Below are positions 52,301-62,850 of a stretch of DNA of 64,000 nt, piece by piece. The position numbers were made by a program, and so were the translations under genes. Source of the stretch: Diphasiastrum complanatum (lineage: Eukaryota; Streptophyta; Lycopodiopsida; Lycopodiales; Lycopodiaceae); NCBI GenBank assembly GCA_029204225.1, contig CM055102.1:16886223-16950222 (forward strand), read 5' to 3'. The notes beneath the pieces are model-generated. The model saw nothing but the letters and a program-made list of their open reading frames with translations, had not been told where the DNA came from and searched no databases. How positions within the stretch are numbered: the first letter of the stretch is position 1; each line of letters starts with the position of its first letter.

Positions 52301-55300
52301 AATAAATCTCCATAAGCATGAAGAACTAGATCAAACATATAGCACCAATTGAAAAAGCATGCATCAAACCTTGGTAGGCACATGAGCATGCACACGTGCG
52401 CGCGTGCACGCATGAGAAACCAAACTTTACTAGAGAGAGAAGAGACTACAAGAATCTCACCAATTGAGTTTGCACATGGGAGGGGAGGAGCTCCACAGAA
52501 GACCCAATCCAATGGACTTCTTGTGAAGAGCTCTACGTAAGCTGAAGACCTTGAATATAGCTCATTACTTGATTATTGGATTTCTCCCCACTCATGTCAT
52601 ATGAAATATTTTTTAGTGACACGTAGAGACACCTAGCAAACTAGTGGCACCTTATCGACACAAGCACCACCTCAAGTTGTTGACTCATCCTTGAGCCCTC
52701 AATCTGTAATAGCACCTCGAGCTCCTCAACTCTAGTACTTGGGCCCCACTTGATTCACATAATAAATGAAACATTGGCCTAGCCTCAAGAAGGTGTTTTG
52801 CTTGCAATCTCCACACACTCATTTTTTCCATCTCCATTGGGCTACAATAACCTATAGATCATAACCTTAACATAGAATAGAGTGCTCACACATGCATTTT
52901 GGCCTACTATTCTCTCTCTACAAACTCAACAATCTCCACATTTGGGTTCCATAGCATGTGTAAAAAAGTTCCAATTTTTTTTTCAACAGCATTTTGTCGT
53001 TCTAGGATGCTCGTTCTACCATGTTGACCACCCATAATGGTGTTCCAATGCAACTTATATTTGCTTCATTTGTAAACGTCTTCTTGGCCACCTAACACCA
53101 AACACCCAATCCAACCAAGTACATGATTCACAAGTAGACTAAGCCAACACATCCAACCAAGCAAGTCTTGCCAAGCTAGTCCTCACCACATGTTTATCCA
53201 CGTATGCTATAGTAGAGACCATACCCAAGCGTTGTTACCAAAAGTATGTCATGGCACGCTAACTAGGGATTTCAGATGCTCACATGATAGATCTCCACAA
53301 GCATGAGGATAGGTAGCACCAATAGAAAGAGCATGCATCAAAACCCCAATTAGCACACATGAGAAATCAATCTTTACTGAAAAGAGAACAAAGTAAAAGA
53401 ATCTTACCAATTGACTTCGCACGTGGGAGGGGAGGAGCTCCGCACAAGACCCAACCCAATGGACTCCTACAACCACTAAGTAGCTCATAGCCTCTCAACT
53501 TTTAGCCCAAGACCCTAGAAATGACCAATTACTTGATTATGGGATTTCTCCCACTCGTGTCATTTGAAATATTTCCTAGCGACACATGGGGCACCTAGCA
53601 AGCAAACAACACCTTACTGGCACTTGTGGCACCCATCTAGCACATTGAACTGCTGAATCACCCCTAGAGTAGCTTAAGCTCTCAATCTGTAACAGCACCT
53701 TGAGCTCCTCAACACTAGTACTTGCACCCCACTTGATTCACATGATTAATAAAGAAGGACCTTGACACTAGATTGATGACTCAATAATACTGCTGTAGAA
53801 CGCATGGACCTGGACATGACAAAATAATCACTAACATTCGACGTCACAACCCTCACTCTACCTCCTTCCAACTTCCAGGAGCACCCACCGTATACACGTC
53901 CAGCAGTACAATGTCTAGCTGCTTAAGGTACATGGACAGGCAGAAAGACAGAATCAGCTCCATAGGTTTACAGTAGCAACAATGCATGCCACACACAGAC
54001 ATTTTTGCAAAGAAAAAAAATGATTCCCTACAACCACCTACAAGTTCTCGTGAAAAAAGAACTTGTACAATTAAATGAAGGCAAAGCCTTTCAAGCAAAA
54101 TTGAAAGCAAATTTTAAAAGGCTGGGTGTATCGCACATGTAAAAATGTATCACGAAGGTCACGCGAGTTGGCACCCTTTTTCTTGCTCTAGAAACAAACT
54201 CAACAATAAAACTGGGAGCAATTGCAAAGTCCAGCTATTTCCAAATTCCAGCAACCTTAAAGTTCAACTTATCATTTGGCAATCTGCTAACCGGACTTCC
54301 AAAGTAAACATCCATGGCAACAGCGGACAAAATTCAAGAAGTGCAGAGAAAAGGTTACAAACACCCCGTCAGTACTCACGTTTTTGACAAGGCATCAAAA
54401 ATGTCTTGAGCTTCCTGTGTTACTCCCTCCCCAATGCGCTCTGCTTCTGCCTCTGCTTGCCTGTAACAGAGCAACGAAGCACTCATGATATCAGTTGGAC
54501 ATCATGTAAACTGACCTGTGTTTACAGTAATAGAGGAGCATAACTAGTCATCTGTGTTAATGAAACGGCATCATGATAACACCAGCATTGCAGGCTTGAA
54601 AGTGTCGTGTATGCAACGAAGAATAACTCTGCGTACCTTACTGCGGCCTCTTCTCGAGCCTGGAGACTGCTGATGTCAACTTGAAGAGTCTGCTGCGCAA
54701 GTGGATCTTCTCCTTGTCCCAATAAAGTGAAATCTTTGATATAGCTCGATTTCAAAAATCTAAGATTTCCTCGAAGCCCAGTGGTACCAGATTCTTGTAC
54801 ATATGGAGTCAAGGATGTTATAAGGTGAATGATGTTATAAAGTGAATCGATTTCACAAAAGGGAAGTACTTTTTCTTATTTGTTCAACATCTTGACCGAT
54901 GCAAATAAAGAAAGGAACTGTAGGAGTAGGTGCAACCCTAAACTAGGAATCATTCACGGTAGCCTTGCACTCATCTTCGCATACAGAAACGAGTATTATT
55001 TAGGGTTAGTATAGACTTAAAGTAACACACCTCACAATGTGAACTTAAAAGCTACAAATCGGAAACGCACACAAGCCAACGTCTGAACTAGGATGCTACA
55101 AAAACTTCTGAAATAATTTCTCGGGGTCATCCTCCTAGTTACTTGTCACAACACCAAGCGACGAGGTCATAGGAGCTGAGCCAAATAAAAGAAAACTGAA
55201 TATCATGCATCTGTTTCGACTATATGACGTTCACATAGGACAACATCTTCCGACTTCAAACACTAGTACATAAACAAAAAATTCCGTAAACCCACCATCT

Positions 55301-55862
55301 CAGAGTGTTGCAACGCTCTAATGAAGGCTTTTAGTTTACAAACGTGACAGATCGTATAAGAATCCACCCTAAAGATTTAAGTATACTCTTTTGACGTCAT
55401 CAGCTAAATCTTGTAAATACGTATTGCTTACGTAGCACCTTCTGGATCCTCAGGATAAAACTATGTGGCTGCTCTTTCTGAGATCCTCAGCCTAGAAAAG
55501 ATTCAAAGCTGGTACGATCAACTAAATGTGATAGAACGAAGAAGAGACTTCTTAGGGTTTTGAACAAAAGGCCGGACTGCAATAACAAACCACAACCCTA
55601 GAAAGCACCACAAAAGCAGACACAGTTGCATAGAAAAGCTTGGCAAAGGCTTGCTTTGCTCCAAAACAAGTAAAGAATATAAAGGAGCAGCAGAGCACGT
55701 AGGAAGAAGGATATGAAGAACAATGACTCCAGAGTTCTTGTCATAAGTGAGGACATGCCCCTGAAGCTCATCACCCAGCGTGGTGGAAATAGCCAAATGG
55801 CAGCCAACAGCAAAATCCCCGCCCGCGTCCATCGCCTCCCTCCCTCTAGAGCCGCCGGCCAC
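46310..55862 (-). CDS. LSM12: LSM12 homologue
   Basis: Inferred minus-strand exons: 55862-55715, 54796-54637, 54460-54380, 46763-46640, 46357-46310, giving 186 aa, the usual LSM12 length. Residues about 12-75 form the LSm-like RNA-binding domain ([18 protein letters not shown], then [13 protein letters not shown]). Residues about 95-175 form the LSM12 anticodon-binding-like (AD) domain ([19 protein letters not shown], then AANERVKKV). The family binds RNA and, in animals, bridges to ataxin-2 in translational control; in plants the role is little known. The start at 55862 is the first in-frame ATG; ATG 55832 would match shorter N-termini. Introns 2-4 are GT-AG. Intron 1 reads as U12-type AT-AC. 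Intron 3 is 7.6 kb and carries retroelement debris. Frame and phases are intact throughout, so the gene looks functional. Confidence 0.92.
50225..50760 (-). mobile_element. Copia gag remnant inside LSM12 intron 3
   Basis: The minus strand reads [20 protein letters not shown] and [13 protein letters not shown], then after a frame change [10 protein letters not shown] and [19 protein letters not shown]. This is a copia gag (UBN2) core in good order. A zinc knuckle was not found and the copy is frameshifted. It lies in the same orientation as LSM12. Confidence 0.78.
50694..50905 (+). repeat. 24-bp minisatellite
   Basis: About 8.5 copies of a 24-bp unit like TCAGACTACCAACGAACAGG follow one another, with one 28-bp variant. 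The array overlaps the right edge of the antisense gag scrap and stops about 25 bp before the plus-strand copia integrase remnant. The unit length is a multiple of three, so it stays open in several frames. Confidence 0.93.
50930..52265 (+). mobile_element. Degenerate copia integrase-RT-RNase H remnant (plus strand)
   Basis: Readable blocks in order: [20 protein letters not shown] (50.97-51.03 kb), [20 protein letters not shown] (51.08-51.14 kb), [20 protein letters not shown] (51.16-51.22 kb), [20 protein letters not shown] (51.31-51.37 kb), [18 protein letters not shown] (51.61-51.66 kb), [11 protein letters not shown] (51.69-51.72 kb), [13 protein letters not shown] (51.97-52.01 kb), and an RNase H tail block near 52.2-52.25 kb. 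Spacing is shorter than in an intact element, so internal deletions are present, with many stops and frameshifts. Confidence 0.82.
52302..53750 (+). repeat. Direct repeat pair, about 460 bp each, about 1 kb apart
   Basis: 52302-52765 and 53289-53750 share sequence along most of their length. Both contain GCATGCATCAAA, CACGTGGGAGGGGAGGAGCT or its ACATGGGAGGGG variant, ATTTCTCCCCACTC or a near match, and end CCCACTTGATTCACAT. They could be LTRs of a small non-autonomous element or an old tandem duplication. Copy 1 also has a CACGTGCGCGCGTGCACG purine/pyrimidine-alternating tract near 52393. Confidence 0.72.
54797..55714 (-). other. U12-type AT-AC intron of LSM12 (intron 1)
   Basis: On the minus strand the intron begins ATATCCTTCT at 55714, the U12 AT-AC donor consensus. 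It ends ...ATGTAC at 54797. A TCCTTGAC branch-site match (consensus TCCTTRAC) lies at 54815-54808, with its branch A 12 nt from the intron end. Joining across it gives VLQESG in frame, as in plant LSM12 proteins. No in-frame GT-AG pairing that I tried works. Confidence 0.85.
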
Positions 55863-56330
55863 ACAGGCCCAGCCAGCTCCCTGCCAGCAGCGATGCAGCG
55901 CCCTCCCCGTCCCCTTCCGCCCACGCTCGATCTATATCAGCAACAATACTAGTGCACAAGAAGAAGCAGCTCCATCTCGGGATCATGCTGCTGCTCTCTC
56001 TGCCCTCCCCTGCTTCTGTCCATGGATGATCTGCTGCTGCTGCTCCTGCTGCTGCTGCTGCCAAGGAGGGAGGAGAGAGGAGGGAGGAGGAAGGAGGAAG
56101 AAGAGGAGTAGACAAAAGGAGTCCAACCTTTTGAGCAAAGCTGCCGTGAGAGAAAGAGAAAGGGGGGGGGGGGTCGATGAGATTTAAGGGCGCGGTATAT
56201 TTCACATTCCACCACTTGGATATTTGCCACGTGTCATATAGTGCCGGCTAGGATGCATTTAATACGTGGCAATATCTGGACGATTGTAGGTGAATCCGAA
56301 GTGCAGTGGCCTCTAAAAATATAGAGTTCT
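55863..56330 (-). promoter_or_regulatory. LSM12 leader and promoter region
   Basis: Upstream of the start the minus strand runs through a CAG-rich tract (CTG units on plus, about 56028-56062) and a run of 12 C (G on plus, 56162-56173). Next comes a pair of ACGT-core boxes in inverted arrangement: GCCACGTGTC on plus near 56226-56235 and ATACGTGGCA near 56262-56271. TATA-like minus-strand sequences lie near 56205 and 56320; I cannot tell which is used. The transcription start is unknown. Confidence 0.5.
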
Positions 56331-56837
56331 AGTAAGATACAAAAGAGAGAAAAAGGAAGGGGGAGGGAGGAGCCTTCACTAGGGGGCGACGTCATGGTTA
56401 AGTGAGAGCATAGGGCAGACGCTCTTGCGGCCTTGGGATGAAATAAGCACATGCTTTAAATGAATCTGATGGCCCAAGTAAACGAGGGCTATTGGATTGG
56501 AACTTGGCATTTATTGCGGGTGGATGAGCTAGCAAAAGGCTCTCTATTGCATGTTTGCATGAGATCTTATGACAGAAACTGATAAAGTTGTGAAACTCTT
56601 AGCTCACTTGGATATCATCCTTGTTTCATAATACTTATGTCGAATATATGACGACTTACATATGACATAGTGTTTTGCCATGTATCCAATGTTCTTGAGC
56701 TAGAATTGTAGATGTGGATAGTTCTTTGCTTTGAAAGGGCCTACTTTAGTCAAACACATGGCCAAATCCACGCCCATTTGTGAACAATGCAGTAATATAT
56801 CGCTATCATGGCTTTTGCCCATGTGATCATTTCAATA

Positions 56838-56980
56838 ACAAAATTTCATTGTATTACTAAGCACGAGCATATCCATGTATCATATTTATACTACAAATCC
56901 ACATTAATAGCAAAATTTCATTGTTTTACTAAGCACGAGCATCTCCGTATATCAGATTTACACTACAAGTCCACATTAAT
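56838..56980 (+). repeat. Two-copy tandem repeat of about 70 bp
   Basis: Two adjacent copies share CAAAATTTCATTGT, ACTAAGCACGAGCAT and TCCACATTAATA. They differ at about one position in ten. Confidence 0.9.
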
Positions 56981-59950
56981 ATGTCATGATAGTTTTGGAG
57001 CCACCGACTTGAAGATATCCTTGCTCCACATAGAGTTATGGATTTGACCCAAAGCTTTTTTGCCAAGAGGTACCACTCTTATCCAATTTGGGTATAGAAG
57101 GAAAAATCAAATGAAATATTGACTAGTATCCAATAGCTCATTTACAACATTTTAACTAGGATCAAAAGTGATGCCAATCTCTTCACTCGTGCCAAGTTTG
57201 ATGCTTAAAAGATCAAAAGTACATTATGGTACAATTAATATTATATATGTTTTGATAATGTATCACATATATCATTGTATTATTATTACAAGTTGAAAGA
57301 ATTTATTTTTCATAGTTTTAATTCGACAAGAGTATGAAAATGAAACAAATGAAATTATCATTTTAAAAGTCCATATGTTATAATAGCATAAGAATCAAAT
57401 AAATAAAAAGTTTTACATGCAAAAAGAAAGGATAAATGAATAGTCATATTTATTATTTTTCTTATGATTATAAATAAGTAGTCCAAATTGCATCAACATC
57501 CTTAACTCCATAAATTTGCACGCACTTCTATATGAAATTTGTGTTCACTGTTGTATATGCTCCTTACAATGGCAATCCAAGAGACCAAAGTCATACAAGA
57601 GAAAGAAGGAAAGTCAACTATATATAAATTCTCATTATTTGTATGATTGAGAATGGGCCAAAGATGTGCCAACGCTATCTTGATGTATTTAATAAGTTGT
57701 TGAGCTTAATCTGAAAAATGTGCTCACAATAACTTGAAAAAAGACACATACCTTTGTAGATGCACACCTGTCATCCATATGGTAGTGCATTTTAAGTAAT
57801 TGTTGTCAATGTTAGTGCCAGTATCAATGGCTTAGAGATGGCAATTTATTCAAAAAGTTTATAATGTTAGAGATCATGCCTTTTTCTAGCATACTTGCAA
57901 CTTTTATTTTGGAGTCTCAAAATTCACTCAAAGAGGGTTTAAAATGAGAGAAATATAGCCAAAAGTGGACTATTCTTTCACTTTGACTATTGATACTCTT
58001 CACTAGTGACTTTAAACCTCGAGTCACTAGTGACTTTAAACCTCGAGTCCCTTCACTAGACTTCAAAGTTTTTTATTAGTGAAAAAATCCCTTTCAACTT
58101 AAAGATTATCAGTGAAGGTCCAAGGCAATTTGGCGATTAATTTAAGTTCTAGATCTTACGATCTTTGTTGTCAATCATTATTATTCCACAATTTTGTGGA
58201 TAGGATTTTGTCGGCGGCTTGACAAATCTCTTCAATGCATTATAAAAAGTAATTTAGACCATTAAGGATAAGTTTTGCTCAACACTTTAGCATGGCATGT
58301 CTATCTCTCTTTTTCTCTCATGCAATAGCCGCCTCCAAGTCTAAGTGTGATTTCTCTCTGTTTTTTCAACCATTTTTTATCTGAATAGAGGTTACAGATC
58401 AAGCTGCTATAATTGCTATGAATTTCTTATTTTTCCAACACTGAATTTGGTGGAGAATCAATTTTTTTTTCTCATATTATGCAAAGGTTTTTGTTTTCTC
58501 ATTCTACATAAGCTTGGAATTTGGATATAATGCACCAAGTTTGACCAAATTGACATCATCCCTATCAAACTTTATAACATTCAATTTAGTTCTTGAATGA
58601 GGATTTTAGGTTGATTCTTTGTTGAAAATACAACTATTATATGTGCAAGATTGATGATTTGAAGCTCTTTGTGGCTTCATTCAGTATGTGCATGATCCTC
58701 TTGTAAGAAAGCTTTGATACCATGACAAGATAAAAACCTAATCTTAGACATGCACGGACAATCATTAGTCAATCTAAGTTTCGCACCATAATAGCTCTAC
58801 ACAATAGTATGCTCCTCAATGAACATTGTACATATATTTTCTTAGGCAACATGTGCATGGCTAGTGTCGCTTACGAGACAAGTGCCTTGACTACCCTGGC
58901 CATCGTGTACCTAATATAATTGCAAACTGCCAGCTATGTCCACTAGCTAAGTTAGTGAAAACTTTAATTCGATTTTACTCTTTTGACAAGAATTTTCAAC
59001 CCTACAACTCCAACCATGTTTTTTAGTAACAATTTCATCTATGTAAAAATTTCACCCCATATGCGGTCTGTTGGAACCGATAATCCAAATGTTCCTGATT
59101 AAGCAATATTTTCAGTTAATCTCAGATGGAGCCGATCTGTCGGATAAGGCTTCTACCTCAAGCCACGATCAATCATCCTCCAAGCAGCAGATAGCTATTG
59201 CTAATTAAACAATGAATTTATGAACAGCATATAATGTCTAATGACAGCGAAAATATATCTACTGATAAAAATTGAACAAGCATCACAACATTCACAAATT
59301 GCGTAGTGAGTAAAAAATATGTACTCGTCTATATTATCAGAGCCGAGTATACAACGGAAGTTCTTTCTAGAGTGCTGCTTGTTTCCCAGATCAGCGCGTC
59401 GGCGTGAGAGAGGTGTCCTCTACTCACGAATGGAACTAGCTACTACTAGATCTATCTTTCTTCCTTGATACGCACCTCATTGAGTATTGCGTTCAGGATT
59501 CTCCCTATGTATATGTATATGTCTATGATCCAATACATATATCATGTTGGATTAGATTACAAGATTGATTAGCTAAGTTTAAGCTAAGCATCTGTTTAAG
59601 TATGTTTCTGTTAATGTTGCATGGCGGCGGTGGATCGTGATAGTTTGAAAACTTCACGCCCCGAGCCGGTAGTCGTTCTCACTGTGGCTTACATATGGAT
59701 ACTCTGAATTGTCGGCCTAACCCTAAGTGTCAGCTTTTTGAGTATGTGGCAAAAAAGTTGAAAAAGTCGAAGGTTGGCGGAAACAAAGTCCTGGGTCATT
59801 TTAGACCTATTGTTGTCTTTTTATCAAAATGCGAAAAACGTGAAAAATGTGAACTGTGCGACAAACAGTTTAAATATGCAGACTATGCATAAACTACTTA
59901 AAAATATGCAGCAGTCTAAAAGACAAGAAAAAATACTAAGGCTTTAAAGT
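56981..59950. other. AT-rich intergenic DNA with a possible LTR-element border
   Basis: No gene recognised. A 24-bp sequence (CACTAGTGACTTTAAACCTC...) is repeated in tandem near 58003-58052. At 58722-58711 the minus strand reads TGGTATCAAAGC, one base off the tRNA-iMet primer site, preceded by CTTGTCA. This could mark the inner edge of an LTR lying right of 58722. TGTTGGAACC near 59069 could be another LTR edge. Neither has a confirmed partner. Confidence 0.4.
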
Positions 59951-59954
59951 AGAA

Positions 59955-61690
59955 ACTTATTGTTTCTTCAGCTCTCTCTTAAAGTGTGTATTTTCTTGAT
60001 TCCCAAGCTGGCTCTCTGCCTTTCGAACATTGCCTTATCCAATGCCTTTGTAAATATATCAGCTACCATCTGCTTTGTCATTATGAAGACGGTCTTCAGC
60101 GGTCTTCAGCTTGTCCTTCTCAACCAAATCCCGAATCAAGTGATACTTGATGGCAATGTGCTTCATTCTGAAATGAAACATTGGGTCTATTGTCAGATGA
60201 ATAGCAAAGGTGTTGTCCATGTGCAGGATCAACGGTTCATCAGTGCTCTGTCCTAGTCCACCTAGGAACTGTCTGAGCCATGTCAACTCATTGGCCATCT
60301 TGGCTGCAGCAACATATTCTACCTCACAGGATGATTGGACAGTTATTGTCTACTTTCTGCTAATCCAGATAACAGCTGCATCGGTTGCTATGGCACATCC
60401 TCCTGAAACGCTTTTACTATCATCCATCAGGGATGCCCAGCTTGCATCACTGTAGGATTCAATATTGAATCCTGCATCTCGACAATAGCACAGGCCGTAG
60501 TCCCTCGTGCTCTACAGATATTGCAGGATTCTCTTGCCGATCTTCCAGTGTGTTGGACCTGGATCAATATTGAATTGGCTCAACTTGAACATGTGTAAGC
60601 AATGTCTGGCCGTGTATTGTCTTCCAAGTACATCAAAGAACTCATAAGCCTCTTGTAAGGCTTATGCTCCATTGCTTGTGGTTCTGCTTCATCTCTACGA
60701 TAGTTTTCATTTGTCAGCACTGTGCTAAGAACCATTGGAGTATTTACTCCCTTGCAATATATCATGTCAAAGTCATCAATGATCTTCTGAATGTATCTTG
60801 TCTGGTGTAGACTCAGTCTACCGGCTTGAAGGTCTATGTCGATCTGTAAACCTAGGTAGCATTTTGTTTCTCCTTGGTTTGATATTTTGAAGTGTCTCAA
60901 AATATCTGCCTTCACCTACACAATCAGATTGTCACTCTATGACAAAATCAGTGTGTCATCTACATAGACACCGATTATGATGATCTCCCCATTTATGACT
61001 TTTACATAAATGTTGTAGTCAAACATTAAAGGTTGGAAGCCTAAGGATCTAAGTGTGTGATCCTTCTTCTTGTACCACTGCGTGGTGGACTATTTCAGTC
61101 CATAAATGCTTCTGTGCATTATGCAGACATAGTCAGCAAGTGACTCGCAAGAAAAGCCTGGTGGCTCTGGTCCATGTAGACCTCTTCTTTCAGCTCCCCA
61201 TGCAAGAAGGTTGTCTTCTCGTCTACAATTTGGATCTTTAGATCATAGGTAGCTGCGTATGCAAATAATATGCGTAGAGATGTGTGCTTTACAACAAGAG
61301 AGAATGTCTCTGTATAATCAATCCCATACCTCTGTGAGAAGCCTTTTGCAACTAGCCTAGCTTTGTATCTTAGTACATTGTCGTCTGGTCCATACTTATG
61401 CTTGTAGACCCACTTACACTTCACAGTCTTTCTGTCGACTGGTAGTGGCTCGAGAGTCCACACTTCATTTTGCTTCATGGAACTCATTTCATCTTCCATG
61501 GCCTTAATCCACTTGTCCTTGTCTGGAATGTTGATAACTTCTTTGTAAGTTTGTGGTTCACCCCCGAATCCACATAATTTTTCTGAGTAGAAGATGAGCT
61601 GTCTAGACCATGCCCTCTTAGTTGATTTATTAGTTGTCCATCACAAAAGTACTCTATACTATCTACATCACAATGGAAAGTGGAGTCATC
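59955..61690 (-). mobile_element. Degenerate copia RT-RNase H fragment (minus strand)
   Basis: Minus-strand blocks, high to low: PQTYKEVINIPDKDKWIKAM (about 61.55-61.49 kb), then KCKWVYKHKYGPDD and YKARLVAKGFSQRYGIDYTE (61.41-61.30 kb), the RT active site GVYVDDTLILS (about 60.98-60.95 kb) followed by a stop, KADILRHFKISNQGETKCYL (60.91-60.85 kb), and an RNase H block LTWLRQFLGGLGQ ending in KHIAIKYHLIRDLVEKDKL (60.29-60.10 kb). Gag, protease and integrase are absent. It abuts gypsy sequence on the right at about 61.69 kb. Stops and frameshifts make it dead. Its family differs from the 22.8-27.7 kb copia element. Confidence 0.86.
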
Positions 61691-61904
61691 ACATAAGATC
61701 TTATGCATAGTCATTACCAACATCATAGAAGCCAATCACTCAGATGGGAAGCGCAAGTTACAAGTAGTCTTGTGGGCATTTTGTACAACCTATAAATTAG
61801 TTATCGAACACACCCATTTCCAACTTGTTTATGGCATAGAAGTAGTTATGCTTGCAGAATTCATAGTTCATAGCTTACAAAGAGTTCAAGAACAGTTAAA
61901 TCAG

Positions 61905-62206
61905 TGTGAAAGATTCAACTAGTTTAGTCATATTTGCTTCATTTGTTTATATGGCATTTGAGGCCAATTTCATAGTAGACTTAGAGTTTGAATTTTCAAA
62001 GTTATATTAGTCTAAAAGCATTTGAATTTGCACTTTTGGAAAGTGTGGGAAAGTTTAGAAGTCGAGTTTGAATATATTCAAATTTGAATGTTGGGTACAT
62101 TGAATCTAGTCCTAAAATAGTAGGGTTTTTCACATTCAAAGGGAAACCAAGTGGCAAGTTAGGTTTTGGACATGCTATAAAAGGATGTAACTCGTGGGAA
62201 GAGAGG

Positions 62207-62290
<84 letters not shown>

Positions 62291-62615
62291 CCCATTCATG
62301 CTTATACATGGTTCTCTTGGGTTCTACTATCTATTGGTACACTATACTTGTGATATCTTGCAATTCTATGTGTCGAATGATCAATAGTTGATTTTTAGAT
62401 CCACACACGTGAAATACAGTAGCTTACTGTTATTGTGCGAACAACAATAGTATTTTATGTTTTGTTTGATGTATGATCAAGATCTATTAGAGTTTGTATC
62501 TCATTTTTTGTGTAGATGCTGATTTTTCCACATTGGCAAGATTGGTGGAGTTTATTGTTTTCTAACAAAATATCAAAGGGATATTTTGGACCTTAGTGAT
62601 CTGAAATCTTTCACA
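61905..62615 (+). repeat. Solo LTR of the 22.8-27.7 kb copia family
   Basis: This segment is bounded by TGTGAAAGATT and AATCTTTCACA, as in the LTR at 27045-27683, and is homologous along its length in the opposite orientation. A TATA-like CTATAAAAGG lies near 62174. No primer site follows the right end and no coding precedes the left, so it is solo. Its 711 bp exceed the 639-bp relative mainly through a CT expansion. The flanks (ATCAG and ACTAG) do not form a clean 5-bp target duplication. Confidence 0.9.
62210..62287 (+). repeat. (TC)n microsatellite inside the solo LTR
   Basis: About 38 near-perfect TC units. The equivalent place in the 27.0-27.7 kb LTR has only a short impure pyrimidine tract (27366-27400 on plus, as GA). 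Confidence 0.95.
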
Positions 62616-62850
62616 ACTAGCAAGTCCATCCAAAGATGTTTTTGATTGCTGATGAATATATGTGAAACCCAATTTGTATCCTTCCATGCCCTTCACACAA
62701 AAGAAAAGAGACAGAAGGTGTGGCATAATCAATTTATTAATCAAAAGGATTTATTCATCTGTGACCTAGCACTTATGTACCATAGCAAGTCATTAAAAAA
62801 AAAGCTCAATTTTGTTGGGCTAGGACCATATAAAGTGATAATGTAGCCAT

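Larger units (their letters stand above)
46764..54379 (-). other. LSM12 intron 3, 7.6 kb, TE-rich
   Basis: The donor is GTGAGT at 54379 and the acceptor TACAG at 46764. From low to high coordinates it holds about 3.4 kb without recognisable content (46.8-50.2 kb), an antisense-to-plus copia gag scrap, a 24-bp minisatellite, a plus-strand copia pol remnant, and a pair of about 460-bp direct repeats. Frames near 48.5-48.8 kb and 48.95-49.6 kb are open for 60-130 codons but match nothing I know. Confidence 0.82.
61690..62850 (+). mobile_element. Ty3/gypsy integrase fragment split by a copia solo LTR
   Basis: The left piece (61690-61904) reads VITNIIEANHSDGKRKLQVV, then HTHFQLVYGIEVVMLAEFIV and QRVQEQLNQ. 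The right piece (62616-62850) reads SFHALHTKEKRQKVWHNQFI, then LALMYHSKSLKKKLNFVGLGPYKVIM, ending in the gypsy GPF/Y-type GLGPYKV motif. Together these are the C-terminal half of a plant gypsy integrase in the right order, interrupted only by the LTR. Several substitutions and a frame break show it is old. Confidence 0.8.

Noticed and set aside
55518-55862. A single-exon 114-aa protein from the LSM12 start
   Set aside because: After residue 49 it reads through the intron; the LSm domain continues only after the AT-AC join.
55598-56205. Pro/Ser-rich frames on both strands upstream of LSM12
   Set aside because: They arise from low-complexity CTG, GGA and poly(G) tracts in the leader, with no conserved domain.
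61900-62620. 5-bp target-site duplication around the solo LTR
   Set aside because: The flanks ATCAG and ACTAG match at only three of five positions, so it is not claimed.
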